From positions 62,001 through 126,000 of the forward strand of contig JAHBBC010000006.1 of the NCBI GenBank assembly GCA_019915015.1: a DNA stretch of 64,000 nucleotides, written 5' to 3'. Positions 22,985-34,911 of the stretch are shown here, one piece after another (the first letter of the stretch is position 1; every line of letters begins with the position of its first letter). The translations under genes were made by a program, and so were the position numbers. The DNA comes from Auriscalpium vulgare. Lineage: Eukaryota; Basidiomycota; Agaricomycetes; Russulales; Auriscalpiaceae. A model generated the notes under the pieces. It saw only the letters and a program-made list of their open reading frames with translations. It did not search any database and was not told the origin of the DNA.

Positions 22985-23036
22985 GTATGTCTACGCTGGG
23001 AGGATAGGTAGAACGCTCCCTGACCTTCATCTATAG
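22985..23036 (+). other. 5' UTR intron ending 9 nt before the cellobiohydrolase 1 ATG
   Basis: GTATGT donor and CTATAG acceptor; copy 2 has the equivalent at 25769-25825 in the same place although internal sequence differs. Confidence 0.6.
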
Positions 23037-23045
23037 ATATCCACC

Positions 23046-24687
23046 ATGTTCCGCGCCACAGCGCTCCTTTCCTTCCTCCTGGCGTCGACGGCGTACGCAC
23101 AGCAAGCCGGCACTCTCACCACCGAAACGCACCCCACGCTGACCTCGCAGCAATGCAAAACTGGCGGCAGCTGCACGGACGTGCAAACGAGCGTCGTGCT
23201 CGACTCCAACTGGCGCTGGCTGCACTCCACCTCGGGTTACACGAACTGCTACACGGGCAACGCTTGGAACGCGACCGTTTGCACGAGCCCAACCACCTGC
23301 GCGCAGAACTGCGCGCTTGACGGCGCGGACTACGAGGGCACGTACGGCATCACGTCGACGGGCACCGCGCTCACGCTCAAGTTCGTCACGGGCGCGAACG
23401 TCGGCTCGCGTGTGTATCTCATGGCGAGCGAGACGGAGTACCAGATGTTCAAGCTGCTCAACCAGGAGTTCACCTTCGACGTCGACATGTCGAACCTCCC
23501 GTGTGGCCTCAACGGCGCGGTCTACCTCACCGAGATGGACGCCGACGGTGGCATGGCCAAGTACGCGAACAACAAGGCTGGCGCCAAGTACGGAACTGGT
23601 TACTGCGACGCGCAGTGCCCCAAGGACATCAAGTTCATCAACGGCGCGGTACGTGTTGCTTTCTATCTGATCGCATACCCTGATCTTATGCTCGCTGGCT
23701 GTAGGCTAACATCAACAACTGGACCGCCGATGCCAACGACGCCAACGCTGGCACGGGCGAGTACGGCACGTGCTGCAGCGAGATGGATATCTGGGAGGCC
23801 AACTTGAACGCGGAGGCCTACACTCCCCACCCCTGCTCCGTCACCGGCCAGACGCAGTGCTCCGGCACCGATTGCGGTGCCGGCTCCGACCGTTACTCCG
23901 GCGTCTGCGACGCAGATGGCTGCGATTTCAACTCGTACCGCATGGGCAACACCAGTTTCCTCGGCACGGGCCTCACCGTCGACACTAGCAAGACTATCAC
24001 CGTTGTAACGCAGTTCATCACCAGCGACAACACATCTTCCGGTACGCTCTCCGAGATCCGACGCTTCTACGTTCAGAATGGGAAGGTTATCCCGAACTCG
24101 AACGTTAACGTCGCCGGAATCGACGCCGGCAACTCCATCACGACCGACTTCTGCACGCAGCAGAAGACAGCGTTCGGCGACCAGAACTACTTCGCGACCA
24201 AGGGCGGCCTCGGCCAGCTCGGGAAGGCGTTGTCGACGGGCATGGTGCTCGCGCTCTCCATTTGGGACGACTACACCGCGAACATGCTCTGGCTCGACTC
24301 GGACTACCCCACCGACAAGGCCGCGACGTCGCCCGGTGTCGCGCGCGGGCCCTGTGCGACGAGCTCCGGCGTGCCGGCAACGGTCGAGGCGGCCAGCCCC
24401 GGTGCGTCGGTGACGTACTCGAACATCAAGTTTGGAGACATCGGGTCGACGTACAGCACGACGGGCAGCGGCAGCAGCGGTGGTTCCGGGTCGGGTGGCA
24501 CGACCGGCGGTACCGGCGCAGGCTCTGTTGCGGAGTATGGACAGTGTGGAGGCACAGGCTACACGGGCGCAACCGCCTGCGTGTCGCCGTACACGTGCCA
24601 CGTCCTCAACGATTGTAAGTGGTCTTGTGGTGGCTTTCTTCGCGGAAGCGAGGCTAACATCTTGCAGATTACTCTCAATGCTACTAA
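23046..24687 (+). CDS. GH7 cellobiohydrolase (CBHI) with CBM1, copy 1
   Basis: Secreted processive cellulase acting from reducing ends of cellulose. Exons 23046-23648, 23705-24614 and 24668-24687 encode 510 residues. An 18-residue signal peptide ([18 protein letters not shown]) is followed by mature N-terminal [12 protein letters not shown], as in Cel7A. The catalytic motif EMDIWEAN places nucleophile Glu227, Asp229 and acid/base Glu232 in precursor numbering. Cys-rich GH7 core with [19 protein letters not shown] is intact. A Gly/Thr/Ser linker leads to a C-terminal CBM1 ([20 protein letters not shown]) that ends DYYSQCY across the last intron. The final exon is only 20 nt. Direct tandem partner of copy 2; both intact. 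Likely induced on cellulose. Confidence 0.97.
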
Positions 24688-25834
24688 ACAGCCTGTCGAG
24701 CAGGCAGAGGAGTGCGGTGCCTTTTCGGTTCTTATTCCCACCATCGCATGTGTACTATTGAGCTTGTTGCCGTGGCTGTCTCTCTTCTCCAAAACTACAG
24801 TCCTCTATCGATTCTTGTCACTTCATCCGTCCGCGTGCACGCTCAAAGTGAGCATCGCTTTTATCCTCTTCCGCTTGCACCACGGCAACGCGCTCGGCTC
24901 CGCGTCTTCCCTGTCGCCTCGGCGAAAGCCAGGAGCAATCTGACCCTCGCCGTCGGGAAAATGGGACGTGCGCAGTCACTAGTCACCGAACAGTGGTTTG
25001 ATATATCTGCAGATGGCGGCAAGCGATCTCAGTGCCTTCCGAGGAGCACCCGTGGAAACCTCGCGCGCACAGCCCTCCGCACACATCTGGCAGCTTTCAC
25101 GAGTACTAAGTACTGTTCGTTTTCTAGTGGCCATGGAAGTGTGGCATCGGAGTCCGGGTTGCCACCAGTTCTAAGTAGCGGTCGGGACGGACGCTCTTGG
25201 CTCTTGGCACCTTCAATGGCATCTTGGCTGCTTGGCACTCGAGGGCGGACATGGCGCGATGCAGCCTTACGTAGCACGTCAGGCGGACGTGACGTGACGG
25301 ACTTCGTCTTCTTGGTGACACGGCGGGAAGGCTTCATCCGAGTTCGCACGCTCTCCTTACAGCACCCTCGCGACGCTATGCTCCATCTCATGTGCTGGCA
25401 AATATGCAGTGGCCTCTCTGTTTCTCTGCGCAGGTGCGTGCAAGCCCCGAAAAATATACCCGAGCCACGCTGTGCCCCGACGTATATCCTGTCTGTGAGG
25501 ACGCAGCTAGTAATTACGCTTTCAATTTATCCGGTAGAGCTTCACGAGACAGAGGAGTGGTGCTGGCGGGAGTGACTTCTAATGGTCATCGTCGTCGTGA
25601 ACGGGGGTATAAAGGATGGAGGGGTGGAGAGAGCGGTTCTACACAGAGCAAGTGCATCAGCCCTTCGTATGTCCTTTCCTTGTCATCTGCGCTTGGTCTT
25701 CATCTGATTTGTCTTACCAGGAATTCTGGTTCACAGTATCTGTTCGCTCTGTTGATTCTCGTCAATAAGTATGTTCAGCGCGAAGAGCCTGGCTAGACTG
25801 CGTCGCTGATGAATATTCTCTATAGCTATCCATC
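24688..25834. other. Intergenic: 3' flank of CBH1 copy 1 and duplicated promoter of copy 2
   Basis: No gene. From about 24.86 kb the sequence parallels that upstream of copy 1, ending with a matching block just before the TATA box (gagcttcacgaga, ggtgctggcgggagt). Confidence 0.7.
25608..25613 (+). promoter_or_regulatory. TATA box of cellobiohydrolase copy 2
   Basis: TATAAA in ggggtataaaggatgg, 227 nt before the start; the equivalent distance in copy 1 is 225 nt. Confidence 0.75.
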
Positions 25835-27482
25835 ATGTTCCGCGCCACAGCGCTCCTTTCCTTCCTCCTGGCGTCGACGGCGTACGCCCAGCAAGCCGGC
25901 ACTCTCACCACCGAGACGCACCCCACGCTGACCTCGCAGTCATGCACCACCGCCGGCGGCTGCACGGACGTCGCTACCACCGTCGTGCTCGACTCCAACT
26001 GGCGCTGGCTGCACGTCACCTCGGGTTACACGAATTGCTACACGGGCAATGCGTGGAATGCGACGGTGTGCACTGACCCCGCCACCTGCGCGGAGAACTG
26101 CGCGCTCGACGGCGCGGACTACGAGGGCACGTACGGCATCACGTCGACGGGCACCGCGCTCACGCTCAAGTTCGTCACGGGCGCGAACGTCGGCTCGCGT
26201 GTGTATCTCATGGCAAGCGAGACGGAGTACCAGATGTTCAAGCTGCTCAACCAGGAGTTCACCTTCGACGTTGACATGTCGAACCTCCCGTGTGGCCTCA
26301 ACGGCGCGGTCTACCTCACCGAGATGGACGCCGACGGCGGCTTGGCCAAATATACGAACAACAAGGCCGGCGCCAAGTACGGAACCGGTTACTGCGACGC
26401 GCAGTGCCCCAAGGACATCAAGTTCATCAACGGCGCGGTACGTGTTGCTTTCTATCTGATCGCATACCCTGATCTTATGCTCGCTGGCTGTAGGCTAACA
26501 TCAACAACTGGACCGCCGATGCCAACGACGCCAACGCTGGCACGGGCGAGTACGGCACGTGCTGCAGCGAGATGGATATCTGGGAGGCCAACTTGAACGC
26601 GGAGGCCTACACTCCCCACCCCTGCTCCGTCACCGGCCAGACGCAGTGCTCCGGTACCGATTGCGGTGCCGGCTCCGACCGCTACTCTGGCGTCTGCGAC
26701 GCGGACGGGTGCGATTTCAACTCGTACCGCATGGGCAACACGACCTTCCTCGGCACGGGCCTCACCGTCGACACTAGCAAGACTATCACCGTTGTTACGC
26801 AGTTCATCACCAGCGACAACACATCTTCCGGAACGCTCTCCGAGATTCGGCGCATCTACGTCCAGGGCGGGAAGGTCATCCAGAACTCGAACGTGAACAT
26901 CGCCGGAATCGACGCCGGCAACTCCATCACGACCGACTTCTGCACGCAGCAGAAGACAGCGTTCGGCGACACGAACTACTTCGCGACCAAGGGCGGCCTC
27001 GGCCAGCTCGGCACGGCGTTGTCGACGGGCATGGTGCTCGCACTCTCCATTTGGGACGATCACACCGCAAACATGCTCTGGCTTGACTCGGACTACCCGA
27101 CCGACAAGTCCGCATCGACGGCCGGTGTCGCGCGGGGGCCCTGTGCGACGAGTTCGGGCGTACCTGCGACGGTCGAGGCGGACAGCCCCGGTGCGTCGGT
27201 GACGTACTCGAACATCAAGTTTGGGGACATCGGGTCGACGTACAGCTCGACGTCCGGCAGCGGCAGCGGCTCGACGTCGGTCGGTTCAAGCTCGACGAGC
27301 TCTAGCAGCTCAGGCTCCGTCGCGGAGTATGGACAGTGTGGAGGCATCGGCTACTCGGGCGCAACCGCCTGCGTGTCGCCGTACACGTGCCACGTCCTCA
27401 ACTCTTGTAAGTCGCATTTGAGTGGCGTTTTTCGTCGATGCGAGGCTCACCCTCTCTTGCAGACTACTCTCAATGCTACTAA
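25835..27482 (+). CDS. GH7 cellobiohydrolase (CBHI) with CBM1, copy 2
   Basis: Paralogue of copy 1 with the same exon plan: 25835-26437, 26494-27406, 27463-27482; 511 residues. Signal peptide is identical, and the EMDIWEAN catalytic motif and CBM1 ([20 protein letters not shown], ending SYYSQCY) are present. It differs from copy 1 mainly near the N terminus ([16 protein letters not shown] versus [16 protein letters not shown]) and in the linker, which here is Ser/Thr-rich ([20 protein letters not shown]) rather than Gly/Thr-rich. Intron 1 (26438-26493) is base-for-base identical to that of copy 1, while intron 2 is clearly diverged. Both copies should be functional; different linkers may alter O-glycosylation and domain spacing. 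Confidence 0.97.
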
Positions 27483-28859
27483 ACGGCCCGCTGGGTCGGC
27501 GTCAGAGTGTCCGTTCCCACTCTTAAAATCCTTTATGATTCTTAGCTTGTACTGCAACGATGTTATGTAACACTTATGCATTGCGCTTATATAGCGCCTG
27601 CTTTTCCTTGTAGAGCTCTGTCGGGCTGCCCGCCGCTGCCTGCCACCCGTGTGTCCGAGTCGCCTTGGCTGCACCGGCGTACATCTCCTCCCCTCCAGCT
27701 ACGGCCGCCGCCTCATACCTGCCTTGCCTTGTCCTGGGTGAGCGCGAGGAGGGGGCCATCAAGTCGCCGTCAGAGCGCCTCAAAATAAATAACGAAAACG
27801 CTGAACATCAGAACGTATTCAAAGAACTTGAAGTCAAGCGCCTCCGGGCCCGGCGTCCGGGCCAGCTTCCAGCCCGGGCCAATTATTACGTAACCCACCC
27901 TACACCAGACTCTAGACTCGTGTGGTCTCTGCACCCACACCAGTCACGCCAGCAACCAACGTTTACTGTAGTGGAGGAACGAATATGTCTCCCACGCAAA
28001 GTCGGCAACGGACTCATCAATGCATCAGCATTATCATCAACCGTGAAGCTGACACTCCAGCAATTACACTGGATTACCCGGCGCGTCACCGGGATCTGTA
28101 TCTTTTGGCGCGCAGACACCAAAGAATCGATCGGTAGGTCTGCTTGTACGCTGTTTTTTCGCCTCTTGACCAGCACCCGCACTCATCTGCAAGATCGATG
28201 GAATCAACATGGAATCGCCACCGCTTCATTTTTGGTCGCTGCATGCGCTTTGGACGCTCAGCAAGTTTAGGCGCGACCGTGGACCGTGGACGCCCGCCGG
28301 CGCCGCGCTCCCGCAGTCTCTGCTTGTTGAAGCCATCGATATGATCAAACGAGTGCGTATACAACGAAAAACCAGCTATTCGTGTGCATTCATTCGACGT
28401 ATTATATAGTGCTGTCCTTATCCTTGTCCATCTGGCAGTGCAACACGAGGCGATAGTCGGCCGTCCACATCTGCAACATTCGGCCATTCTGAGCAGCGAC
28501 CGTGGGCCCATAGGCATCTTCTGCGACGTTCAAGATCTCCATCATATGGTGTGTACTCCCAAGGATATCTTCTCGAAAGAACGTGCCTAACCTAACTAAA
28601 GCGACGCCTTTGATGACAATGGCGGTGCACGATTTTACGTGAAGCGCAATATCCGTCAAGTACAATGAGGTCCTTGGCTGTGCTCTGCTTCTGTAGGCGT
28701 ATATGGGTCCGTATATAAAGCCAACGCCCAGCCGCTGCCCAGCCCTCGCGCCCCGTACTGAGGTCATCTGCCTCCTTACTGGTACGTTTCCCCGCATTCT
28801 GAGTGCCCTACCTCGCTCACTCACATACGTCGTCTCATAGGTGAGCGCCTAGCGCCGAC
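27483..28859. other. Intergenic, with promoter of F-box gene G
   Basis: About 1.4 kb, no supported gene. A TATATAAA lies at 28712-28719, and a possible 5' UTR intron (GTACGT...CTCATAG, about 28.78-28.84 kb) precedes the start of gene G. Confidence 0.5.
28712..28719 (+). promoter_or_regulatory. TATA box of F-box gene G
   Basis: TATATAAA about 140 nt upstream of the start codon of gene G, with a candidate 5' UTR intron between. Confidence 0.6.
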
Positions 28860-30738
28860 ATGGCTTCCAAGCTTCGCGCCGTCTTCCTTGCTATTCGTTC
28901 CGCTGTTCGTATATCTGGGTGAGTCACATGTGCTGTGCTCTGCAAGGATTCGTCTCGCTCATGTGCGGACTCGCAGACACTTTCACCCGGTTGTCTCCAC
29001 ACATACCTCTACGCCCTGGACACCCGTCGATGCCGGCCCAGACGCTCCCACTACATCCACCGTTCCGCCAATGCCGTTTGAATTGCTTGGCGCAATCTTC
29101 AAACATGGTACTACATTGTCCCATACCCACAGAGGACGCGTCCCGGCCTGCGCAAGCATAACTCATGTCTGCCGACTCTGGCGACATGTCGCCATTGGAA
29201 GCCCGCTCCTTTGGAGTAACATCACTTCCAACGTATCCAAGGAATGGGCCGCTACAATGGTCAAGTGGTCGGCGAGCGTGCCACTCCGCATGGACCTTCG
29301 CATCGGGGCCCCACGTCTTTCCTCGGATGATGCGGCATCGCTACTCTCTGAAGCACATCGCATCCACGATCTGCGGCTCTCGGGACGCGTGTCCGAACTC
29401 AAGCCTCTCGTTGAAGGACTTGGACCAATGGAGAACTTGAGAGCACTCAAGCTCTTCCCCCGTTCGGAAGACGACGTCCCTACCCTCGCGCTCCCAGATG
29501 CCGTGTTCCATGGCAATGCTCCTCGTCTGAAGATGCTACACATTCCATTGGACACTGCAACCAAGGCTCCGCAATGGATGTTCAGCAACGTGTCGCAATT
29601 CTCAACCACGCTGTCGGACGACCCTGCCCCCAACCTCATTCTCAATGTCTTGGGACAGATGCCGGGTCTTGAGGAGCTCACGCTGAGGTCCTGCGTCTCC
29701 CCAGAACACTGGGCGGATCTTCTCACTGGTGGACCCTTCCGTCTTACTCTAACAGAGTTGAGGGTTCTCGAAATCCAAGAAGACGTCGGATACCTCGGGT
29801 TGAGTGCGTTCCTATTGGAGCGCCTAGATCTACCGTTCTCAACTCGGATTCGCATGAGCATGGCGACGACTGACTTGCCATCGAATGCCACGGCGTGGAT
29901 ACCTTTGATGGCGCACCTCAATGTCATAGACTCCGCGTTGGTGAGATTTGGGGGTTTCGAATGCGTCCACATTATGGGCGGCCCTCGTGCCGGTGTTGTG
30001 CACGCTTGGACACCATCTACGTCATCCACCATCGCTAGTAGCTCGCCGGCGTCGGGCTTACCACCTGAGGATGCAAAGCTCGCATTCCGTTTCCAGTGGC
30101 TCCCATGCTTTATCGATCACATCGGCAAAAGGTTCCGCAGCACAGCGTTCCTCCGTCTGCCTGACTTCTGCCAGAGGTTGCCCTTTGATCATGTGCGCTC
30201 GCTCTCTTTCGGGGAGGATAGACATCACGACCCCGTGCCTGCAGGTTGCTGGGAGCGGCTGCTTTCTAGCTTCCCGGCGGTGGAAGAACTCTCAATTTCG
30301 GGCGACACACCAATCCTCCGATCCCCGCTTACCTTCAAGACCTCCGACGGCGCGGCGCGGTCTGCACTCCAGAAGCTCAGTCGCCTCTCCCTCCACGCCG
30401 TCAAGGTCCGTGCAACCAGCGAGGCCGGACGTTCCGTGCGTCTGGTTCTGAAGAGCTTGCATGGCAGAGGCAGGCGCAAATCGGACGCAAGCAGCGACCC
30501 TGTCATGGCGTTCTTGCGGGCGCGAACGAATGGACGCTCCGGTGGCCAGGCAATCCGACTCGTCCTCACGGATTGCGAGGCCGATGATCCCACGATCAAC
30601 GCCCTGAGGAGTCTCTTTGCGGATGTGCAGAAGTTCGGGAAATGGTTGGGGGGACCGGACCCGCCTGTCAGTCATGCCGGGACAGAGTTGATTACTTCGC
30701 GCGCCGTGGAGGCTACGTCGTGGACTGTCCTTGGTTGA
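28860..30738 (+). CDS. F-box/LRR protein, type G
   Basis: Likely SCF ubiquitin-ligase adaptor. Exon 1 is 28860-28918 (MASKLRAVFLAIRSAVRIS), exon 2 is 28977-30738; 58-nt phase-2 intron (GTGAGT...TCGCAG). F-box: PPMPFELLGAIFKHGTTL, then ITHVCRLWRHVAIGSPLLWS. A long LRR-like region follows (IHDLRLSGRVSELKPLVEGL, MPGLEELTLRSCVS), then conserved blocks shared with gene H (LPPEDA, PVPAGCWERLLSSFPAVEEL) and a terminal TSWTVLG. About 606 residues, uninterrupted. The tiny first exon is supported by gene H, which has an equivalent exon with the pattern LRAxFxAIRS and the same intron phase. Confidence 0.85.
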
Positions 30739-31686
30739 AGGTGGTGATTATTATAATTTAATTATCAACGCAGGCTATTAGACGGAGGGCTTCGTTCGAA
30801 GAACTTGATATTGTATCATAGAATATACGGCGAATTTTGACTGTATGTACCGAACCAGGCAAGCAAACAAAACCAAACAGAGCGCCTCCGAACCCAGGGC
30901 CCAGGCCCCACGCTCAAATTTCAAAGCTAGCCTTGAAGCCACTGCAATCGATATCCCCCGACTTCGCTGTGTGTTCAAGACCACCGCCCTTGACGATTCA
31001 GAGCAACCTGCTGCGCTTGTGGTCCATATCAATGCTCTCTCCGTGTCCTGTTTCCTGCCAGGCTGCGCACCAGTGGACGACGGCCTTGGTAGGCAGATGG
31101 GTTTGGATGTCGCCAGGACTGAAGTTCTATTCTTGTACGCTTCTATCTTCTCCTTTACCGATCGCCGTAATCATTAATTGCGCGCGGACGTAGACGTTCA
31201 GGCTGTGCTCTGGGTGCTCTGGCGCAGGCATACCTTCCCTCCTCGCCTCGTTTCTTGCCAGTGGGTGTCCCTAGGTGCAAGTGTATATTCCTTCCTGGTA
31301 TCATATAATTGCGACACAAATTGCGCTCTAGCTTTTTGAAGGGACAAGCTGCGGACGTGCCCCATGTATGCAATGGACCTGCAAGCGCCCTTTCCTGTGC
31401 ACCGGCAGTCTCGCGTCCCCTTCCGCAACCCGCACAGCTATGAGCCCTCATGACTCGCAGTCGACTTGCAGCATCCTTTCGAAGTTCTAACAGCACTGCC
31501 TTTTCTCGTACGCTGCTCAGCCCACCTCGAGGAACTTTCTATAAAGCACAATGCCCCGCGTAGCTTCTCGGGTGCCCCCAGTATTGGGGTCTCTGACTTC
31601 CTCTTCCTGCAACGGTACGACTTATCTCACCCTGCGCTCCTATGGACCTGCTGACTCCGAAGAATGACAGGCAGTCGTCTTGCAAG
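30739..31686. other. Intergenic between F-box genes G and H
   Basis: About 950 nt; holds the 3' end of G and promoter of H. No gene or repeat recognised. Confidence 0.45.
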
Positions 31687-33634
31687 ATGATCATGGACGC
31701 GGGATCAGTGGAGTCCGTGACGCCGCGAACGCGTCTCCGGGCCGCGTTCAAGGCGATCCGCTCAACATTTCACTGGATAGCGTGAGTACGATACTGCACC
31801 TCACTTGTATTTGAGGCTCAGTGCCGTTTCTTGCAGGCATACCCATCGTACTGCCGCACCAAGCGACTGCAGTTCACAGTCACCTCCTGGTGCGGCTCCG
31901 ACGGTGCCGAATACAGCATCACGGATATCTCGTCTTCCCGTTGAGCTCTTGACCAAGATTTTCCTGACCACATCAACATTGTCCTTGGGGTTGACTCGGA
32001 CGATGCGCACCCGAGGACCATCGTGGGCCAGCATCACACAAGTATGTCCCCATTGGCGCGACGTCGCAGTCAACTATCCTCTCCTCTGGACGAATGTCAC
32101 CGCGAATCTCTCTTCAGACTGGGCTGGCCTCATGCTGAAACGATCCTTGTTCCTCCCTCTCAGGATGCACCTCCGTGTCGGGAATCTCCCGGCGCCGAGC
32201 TCGTCTCCACCCCATATCCTCCCCTCGGACGCGCTGTCTTTACTTTCAGACACATCCCGCATTCAATACCTGAGGCTCTCTGGAGAGCGCTCCGATGTCG
32301 TACTCCTCTTCCGCGCCCTTGGTCCTATGCCAGCTTTGGAGGCGCTCAGGCTGGACGTCACGCCTGGGCGTCCGATTGCTCTCCCCGCGAACACATTTAA
32401 GCGTGACGCCCCACGCCTGAAGAGACTGAATATACCCCTGGTTTCCGCCCTCAGCACTCCCGCGTGGCTGCTTAACGGAATTTCCCACTTCACCTCCGCC
32501 TTCTCCGATGGGCCCGCGCCAACGGGCATCCTCGACGTTCTTCAGCGCATGCCGCGCCTCGAGTCGCTCACCCTGCACTCCTATGTCTCCAACGAGCACT
32601 GGCAGCGGCTGCGCGCGCGGCGCGACCTCGTGTTTGTCGACCTCGAGCACCTCGCGCTCCTGGAGGTCGAGCAGCCCAGCGGGGGGCTCGGTCTGTTTGC
32701 GTTCCTGTCGCGGTATCTGCGCGTGCCGAGCAGCGTGCGCGTGCGCCTCGGCGTATCGACGTCGTACTTGCCGCTGACGGCGACGTCGTGGGGCCCTTGG
32801 ATGGAGCTTATCGCAGCACTCGAGCCTGTGCTTGCGAAGCTCTCAGGCGACAGGAGGAGCTTCGACCGCGTGCACATCAGTGGCGGTCCGCGGGATGGCG
32901 ATCTCTACGCGTGGACGACGCTCGTGCACAGCACTCATGTCGAAGTTGAAGAAGGCTTGCCGCCTGAAGATGCGCCCATCGTGTTTCACTTCAGATGGTC
33001 CTGCGATCATGCCCGCGACAGCCCCGAGTTCCGCAGCCCCGCATTCATCAACCTCCCCGCGCTCTGCGCGCGCCTGCCCTTCGCGGAAGTGCACACTGTG
33101 TTCATAGGCGGCGACCCGCACTGCATTCCTGTGCCCGCCGGCTGCTGGGGAGATTTGCTGTCCAACTTCCCAGGTGTCAAGATCCTGTGCCTCGCTGGCG
33201 CCGTGCCATTCCTACAACCGCTTCCAGGCGTCAGGGCAGGGAGTCGGCGACTGCCCGCTTTGCCGGTGCTGCCGACGCTGGAGCGCCTCGTCCTCCGCAA
33301 GATGCAAGTTCGCGCAAGATCGCGCGTCCTGCGCCAGCTCCGCGCCGCGTGTGCCGCTGTGTGGCCCTCCAGCATCACCCATCGCATGCTCATGCTGCTC
33401 CTCCGAGGGTGGGCGACGACCACATCGACGCCCGTCGACCTCGTGCTGGACAACTGCGACGTAGACGCGAAGACGCTTCGCGCTGTGAGACGACTCTACG
33501 GTGATGTCAAGATTGTTGGGCAGTGGTCGGACAACCCTGTTGACTCGGCATCCGATGACATCGGCGGGGCAGTGTTGGGCTCATCGGGTAGTGGGGATCC
33601 AGAGTCGACGCGTTGGACCCTCCTCGTACGGTGA
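31687..33634 (+). CDS. F-box/LRR protein, type G paralogue (gene H)
   Basis: Tandem paralogue of gene G. Exon 1 is 31687-31781 (ends LRAAFKAIRSTFHWI), exon 2 is 31837-33634; 55-nt phase-2 intron (GTGAGT...TTGCAG). F-box: LPVELLTKIFLTTSTLSL, then ITQVCPHWRDVAVNYPLLWT. LRR-like segments (IQYLRLSGERSDVVLLFRAL, MPRLESLTLHSYVSNEHWQ) match gene G block by block. The C-terminal region repeats LPPEDA, PVPAGCWGDLLSNFPGVKIL and the terminal TRWTLLVR. About 630 residues, open throughout. The 5' end could start at the second Met two codons on (MDAGSVES). Divergence from G suggests an older duplication than the GH7 pair. Confidence 0.85.
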
Positions 33635-34911
33635 CGTCTTTAACAGTAATGACCATATGATGAATATATGAGGCTATGGACAATATGGCATACTATGCTG
33701 AGCGTACGGGCCCTCGCCGAATGTGCGTCGAAAAAGTCTGAGATGCCCTCGATCCGTGCGGAGCGCGGGAGATGAAAGCTAGTGAATGCCTGTCGCCGCT
33801 GGAGAAAGACTGCGCAGCAACACTTGATGGCACTTTGAGGGCGATCTTTGACGCAGGAGCTTGACAATCGCGCAAGTCCGTCGATTGAAAGACAAGTAGC
33901 ACGGCTGCGCTCCAAGTCGCTGCAGAAGCAAACCAGATGCAGCAGACGCAACAGGCGAGGCAGGAGACACACCGTTGCGGGCGCCGGGGCGGGATAGAGC
34001 TTTGTGCATGAATTCCTGGTGCTGAAAGGAAGGTATGTCAGGATGAGCTACTGAAGATATCGGTGCTACTCACCAGCGAAGCCAAATCTCCTGCTGATGA
34101 GCTCAGCCTGTGCAGGTCGTAGACGCGACGGGATCCTGTGCGCGCATCCGAGTTCGACGCATCGCCCGCTCTCTCTCAAATTGCCAGTGCTCCCCGATGC
34201 TTTCCACACGTAGACCTATACGCGCAGGAGCCTGTGCGAGACACGCGCGGGGCCTCGTGCTCGGAAGGACTTGTGGGGAAGAATCTGCGAGCAGCGGGGC
34301 GCGAGAGACAGCGGACGGTGTCGATGCGATGGCGGTAAGTAAAGGGAGATAAAGGAGCGAGGCGCAGGGTGTCCGTTCAGCGATGCGGCGACTCCCAGGA
34401 ACATTACGAGGGATTGTCGACATGCTCGGCATTGAAAGACGTCATAGTATCCTGTGTGTTGGGAGTTGGCCGGTCAGAGGGCTGAAGCGCTGAAGTCCAA
34501 AGTGGAGGAGGTAGACGTTGTCCAGGACGACGCATGGCGACACATGGTGGAGGCCGCCAAGCCAAGCGTGGGAAGTCCCTGCGCGCTTTGCCGCTGTTGC
34601 GCTCATCGCTCGACCGGACGGTGCCTCACAGCACTTTCTGTCCCTCTGAGTCTTGAGCCTCTGGGACACCAGAACAATTTGGCATTTCGCACCAGCGCCG
34701 GACTCAACACGTGAGCCGGAGACTCTGAGAGCCAAGTTCCATTGCTTCAGCCACTTCACGCTCTGGAACACGCGGTGCTCTCAGTCTCCTACAAAGTCTC
34801 AGAATCTCTCTAGGTGCGCAACCCGCATCTCTACCATGCCAACTCAGCTGACAATCCCCGTAGACCAGCAAGCCCGCCGTCGGCCATCAACGGCCCGTAC
34901 CACGCGACAGT
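33635..34911. other. Intergenic, no gene recognised
   Basis: About 1.3 kb with short frames on both strands, none with family resemblance. Part must be the promoter of gene I. Confidence 0.4.

Larger units (their letters stand above)
22045..24850 (+). repeat. Cellobiohydrolase tandem duplication, unit 1
   Basis: Upstream sequence from about 22.05 kb (ggcttgcaccacggc, then gaaagccaggaacaa and gccgtcgggaaaat) recurs from about 24.86 kb with scattered changes. Promoter and gene follow in the same order, so promoter plus coding region were copied together. Start codons are 2,789 bp apart. Outer borders are approximate. Confidence 0.85.
24855..27490 (+). repeat. Cellobiohydrolase tandem duplication, unit 2
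   Basis: Second copy of the promoter-plus-gene unit described for 22045-24850, in direct orientation. Confidence 0.85.

Noticed and set aside
23663..24601. 312-codon open frame antisense to cellobiohydrolase copy 1 (and a shorter equivalent at 26452-27063)
   Set aside because: Shadow of strongly biased GC-ending codons in the GH7 gene; Arg/Val/Ala-rich translation with no family resemblance, recurring only because the sense gene is duplicated.
29163..30032. 289-codon minus frame antisense to F-box gene G
   Set aside because: Antisense shadow; no start context or domain, and the sense strand is clearly coding.
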